Source of the DNA: Devosia sp. 66-14
GTDB lineage: Bacteria; Pseudomonadota; Alphaproteobacteria; Rhizobiales; Devosiaceae
DNA length: 42,004 nt
Reading direction: 5' to 3'
NCBI GenBank assembly: GCA_001899085.1
Contig: MKVB01000003.1
Coordinates: 485,961 to 527,964, forward strand
The notes under the pieces were generated by a model. The model made no database searches, had not been told where the DNA came from, and was given only the letters and a program-made list of their open reading frames with translations. A program made the translations under genes and the position numbers. Below are positions 40,231 to 42,004 of this stretch, piece by piece. Position 1 is the stretch's first letter. Each line of letters opens with the position of its first letter.

Positions 40231-42004
40231 TCAGTCCCCCCAGATCCCGACCAGCGCCGCAAACCGCGAGGCCATGTCGGTAACCGCTTCGTCATCCGTC
40301 ATGGTGCCAGCAAACCACGCCTTGGCGGCTTCGCCAAATATGGTGCGGCCGACGGCGAAGCCGCGCACGGTGCGCGCTGACTTGGCGATGGCAAAGCCGC
40401 GGGCCAGTTCGTCCTGCGGCGCATCGAGGCCGAGCAGCACGACGCCGCGGCAGAACGGGTCGTTGGCTTCGATCACCTCATCGACGGCAGCCCAGGCGGC
40501 GGCGCTCGGCTGCGATTCGAGCTTCCACCAATCCGGCTTCAGCCCGGCGGCATAAAGCTGGGCGAGGGCCCGGGCGGTGGTGCTGTCGTCGATCGGCCCG
40601 ACCTTGGAGGGGATGATCTCGATCAGGATGTCGCGCCCGACCTTGCGGCAGGCGTCGTGGGCGGTCCGCAGCTTGTCGAGTTGGCCGGCATTGATGCCCC
40701 TGGGGTCGTCCGGGTGCCAGAAGCACAGCACTTTCAGCGCATGATCCACCGGCCATTCCACCAGCCGGCTGCCGATATCCTGCGAAAACTCGAACTCCAG
40801 CGGGATCGAGCCGGGCAGTTCCACCGGCCGGGCGATCCAGAAGCTCTTCGGCACTTCGAACAGGGCGTCGCGGCCCCATTTGTCGTCGAGCAGCATGCCG
40901 AAGCCGGGGCGGCCATCGGCCACCCGTGCGGCCGCCTTGACCGCCAGCGCCTTGAAGGCGGGGATGCGGTCGGCCTTGTCGCCGGCAATGTCCTCGATTT
41001 GCTTCCGATGATCGATGGCGAAGGCAGTGAGACGCGGCCAGGACTGGCGGCGCGTCGTCGCCCAGTGCAGGTGGTTGAGGTCCTCGTCCTTGCGCAGGGC
41101 TTTGAACTTGCTGCCGTGATTGAGGAAGTGGTCGAGCTCGGTCCAGCTCGGATATTCCGGGGCGCAGAGCAGGCGGGAGACGGCGAAGGCGCCGCAGGCA
41201 TTGGCCCAGGTGGCGCTGGTCTGGTGGCTCTCGCCTTTCAGCCAGCCGCGCAGGAAGCCGCTCATGAAGGCGTCGCCGGCGCCCAGCACGTTGTAGATCT
41301 CGATGGGAAAGCCCTGGCCGACAATGCCCTGTTCGAGATCGTCGCCGATCGCCCCGTCATAGACGATGCAGCCCTTGGCGCCGCGCTTCAGCACCACGGT
41401 GGCGTCGGTCATGGCGCGGATCGCCTTCAGGGCCTCGAGCAGGTCGCTCTCGCCGGCCGCCACCAGCACCTCTTCCTCGGTGCCGACGATCAGGTCGCAA
41501 TCCCTCAGCACCGGTCGCATCTTGGCCGAGACATAGTCGGATTTCACATAGCGCTCGAACCCGGCGGCATGGCCGGCAAGGCCCCAGAGGTTGGGCCGAT
41601 AGTCGATATCGAACACCACTTTGCGGCCCGCCGCCTTGGCGATGCGGATCGCCTTGAGCTGCGCTGCCTCGGCATTGGGGGTGGAAAAATGCGTGCCGGT
41701 GACGACGATGGCGCTGGCCGAGCCGATGAACGCCTCGTCGATATCGGCTTCGTCGAGCGCCATGTCAGCGCAGTCGGTGCGAACGAAGATCATCGGCGAG
41801 ACGCCTTCGGCCTCGACGGCGAGCAACACCAGGGCGGTCAACCGCTGGTCGTCGGTGGCGATGCCTGAAATGTCGACGCCTTCGCGGCTGAGCTGCTCCT
41901 TGATGAAGCCGCCCATCTGCTCGGCGCCGACCCGGGTGATCAGCGCCGATTTCAGGCCGAGCCGGGCGGTGCCGACGGCGATATTGGCGGGGCAGCCGCC
42001 GACC
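40231..42004 (-). CDS. iolC: 5-dehydro-2-deoxygluconokinase fused to a DUF2090 domain (5' end missing)
   Basis: The visible 590 residues begin at VGGCPANIAVGTARLGLKSA, the PfkB sugar-kinase entry motif; the first few dozen residues lie outside the window. The kinase part ends with the anion-hole motif NVLGAGDAFMSGFLRGW (about residue 245 here). Residues from about 300 on form a DUF2090 domain (LCFWHPDDPRGINAGQLDKL, then ILIEIIPSKVGPIDD). IolC phosphorylates 2-deoxy-5-keto-gluconate. DUF2090 has a class-I-aldolase-like fold, so the fusion may also do the next, IolJ-type cleavage; that activity is inference. First visible gene of the iol run. Confidence 0.93.
   Translation of the reverse strand, partial: VGGCPANIAVGTARLGLKSALITRVGAEQMGGFIKEQLSREGVDISGIATDDQRLTALVLLAVEAEGVSPMIFVRTDCADMALDEADIDEAFIGSASAIVVTGTHFSTPNAEAAQLKAIRIAKAAGRKVVFDIDYRPNLWGLAGHAAGFERYVKSDYVSAKMRPVLRDCDLIVGTEEEVLVAAGESDLLEALKAIRAMTDATVVLKRGAKGCIVYDGAIGDDLEQGIVGQGFPIEIYNVLGAGDAFMSGFLRGWLKGESHQTSATWANACGAFAVSRLLCAPEYPSWTELDHFLNHGSKFKALRKDEDLNHLHWATTRRQSWPRLTAFAIDHRKQIEDIAGDKADRIPAFKALAVKAAARVADGRPGFGMLLDDKWGRDALFEVPKSFWIARPVELPGSIPLEFEFSQDIGSRLVEWPVDHALKVLCFWHPDDPRGINAGQLDKLRTAHDACRKVGRDILIEIIPSKVGPIDDSTTARALAQLYAAGLKPDWWKLESQPSAAAWAAVDEVIEANDPFCRGVVLLGLDAPQDELARGFAIAKSARTVRGFAVGRTIFGEAAKAWFAGTMTDDEAVTDMASRFAALVGIWGD

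Noticed and set aside
37110-40283. A 1057-codon open frame on the plus strand opposite iolD and iolE
   Set aside because: It runs antisense to two clearly recognised enzymes and through both repeats; its Arg/His/Gly-rich product is what high-GC codon use gives in the opposite frame.

Overview
The window is high-GC, gene-dense chromosomal DNA from an alphaproteobacterium. A member of the Hyphomicrobiales is the best guess, and a Devosia-like organism fits the gene content. The case rests on the hemC-hemD-Mic60-hemY block, a kinase-DUF2090 IolC fusion, a four-cysteine Rrf2 regulator and rhizobial-type intergenic hairpin repeats. This assignment is an inference from gene order and style; no ribosomal RNA is present. 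No insertion sequence, phage gene, integrase or CRISPR array was seen.

Layout. (1) 1-5440: the end of tsaD (minus strand) diverges from hemC-hemD-Mic60-like-hemY (plus strand), followed by tRNA-Thr(CGT). (2) 5555-11307: an accessory stretch with several small unknown genes, a Na/Pi-cotransporter-like protein, a GntR/UTRA regulator, a membrane-anchored Ala/Pro/Lys-rich protein built on an exact 189-bp repeat, a 53-residue basic protein and an APH-type kinase. (3) 11542-17659: a sugar-uptake operon with a binding protein, two permeases, a LacI regulator and a GH127 beta-L-arabinofuranosidase. It has no ATPase gene, and two identical 12-bp palindromes lie in front of it. (4) 17835-21110 (minus): a FeeM-like N-acyl amino acid synthase candidate and a GGDEF-EAL membrane protein. 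(5) 21310-26120: a MarR regulator diverging from a small unknown gene across two identical 15-bp palindromes, then pterin dehydratase, a zinc alcohol dehydrogenase and a Kef-type antiporter. (6) 26213-31082: an Rrf2 regulator and the sulfate importer sbp-cysT-cysW-cysA. (7) 31093-35791: a diguanylate cyclase, a DMT exporter, a divergent HxlR/NmrA-type pair and purU. (8) 36055-42004 (minus): inositol catabolism genes iolC-iolD-iolE-(81-aa membrane protein)-iolB, with iolC running off the window.

How the parts work together. The clearest units are haem synthesis (HemC makes hydroxymethylbilane, HemD closes it to uroporphyrinogen III), uptake plus intracellular trimming of arabinofuranosides, sulfate import and myo-inositol breakdown. 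Control is mostly local, with a regulator beside its likely target and a palindrome between them: LacI, MarR, HxlR and perhaps Rrf2. Both ABC importers carry a strong hairpin directly after the binding-protein gene.

Intergenic space holds three families of inverted-repeat elements. One (about 130 bp) occupies both gaps inside the iol operon in opposite orientations and supplies the iolD stop codon. I did not find a clearly new multi-gene system. The best leads are the MarR pair with its unknown partner, the FeeM-like synthase beside a c-di-GMP enzyme, the Rrf2/sulfate linkage, the 189-bp repeat protein and the small membrane protein embedded in the iol operon.
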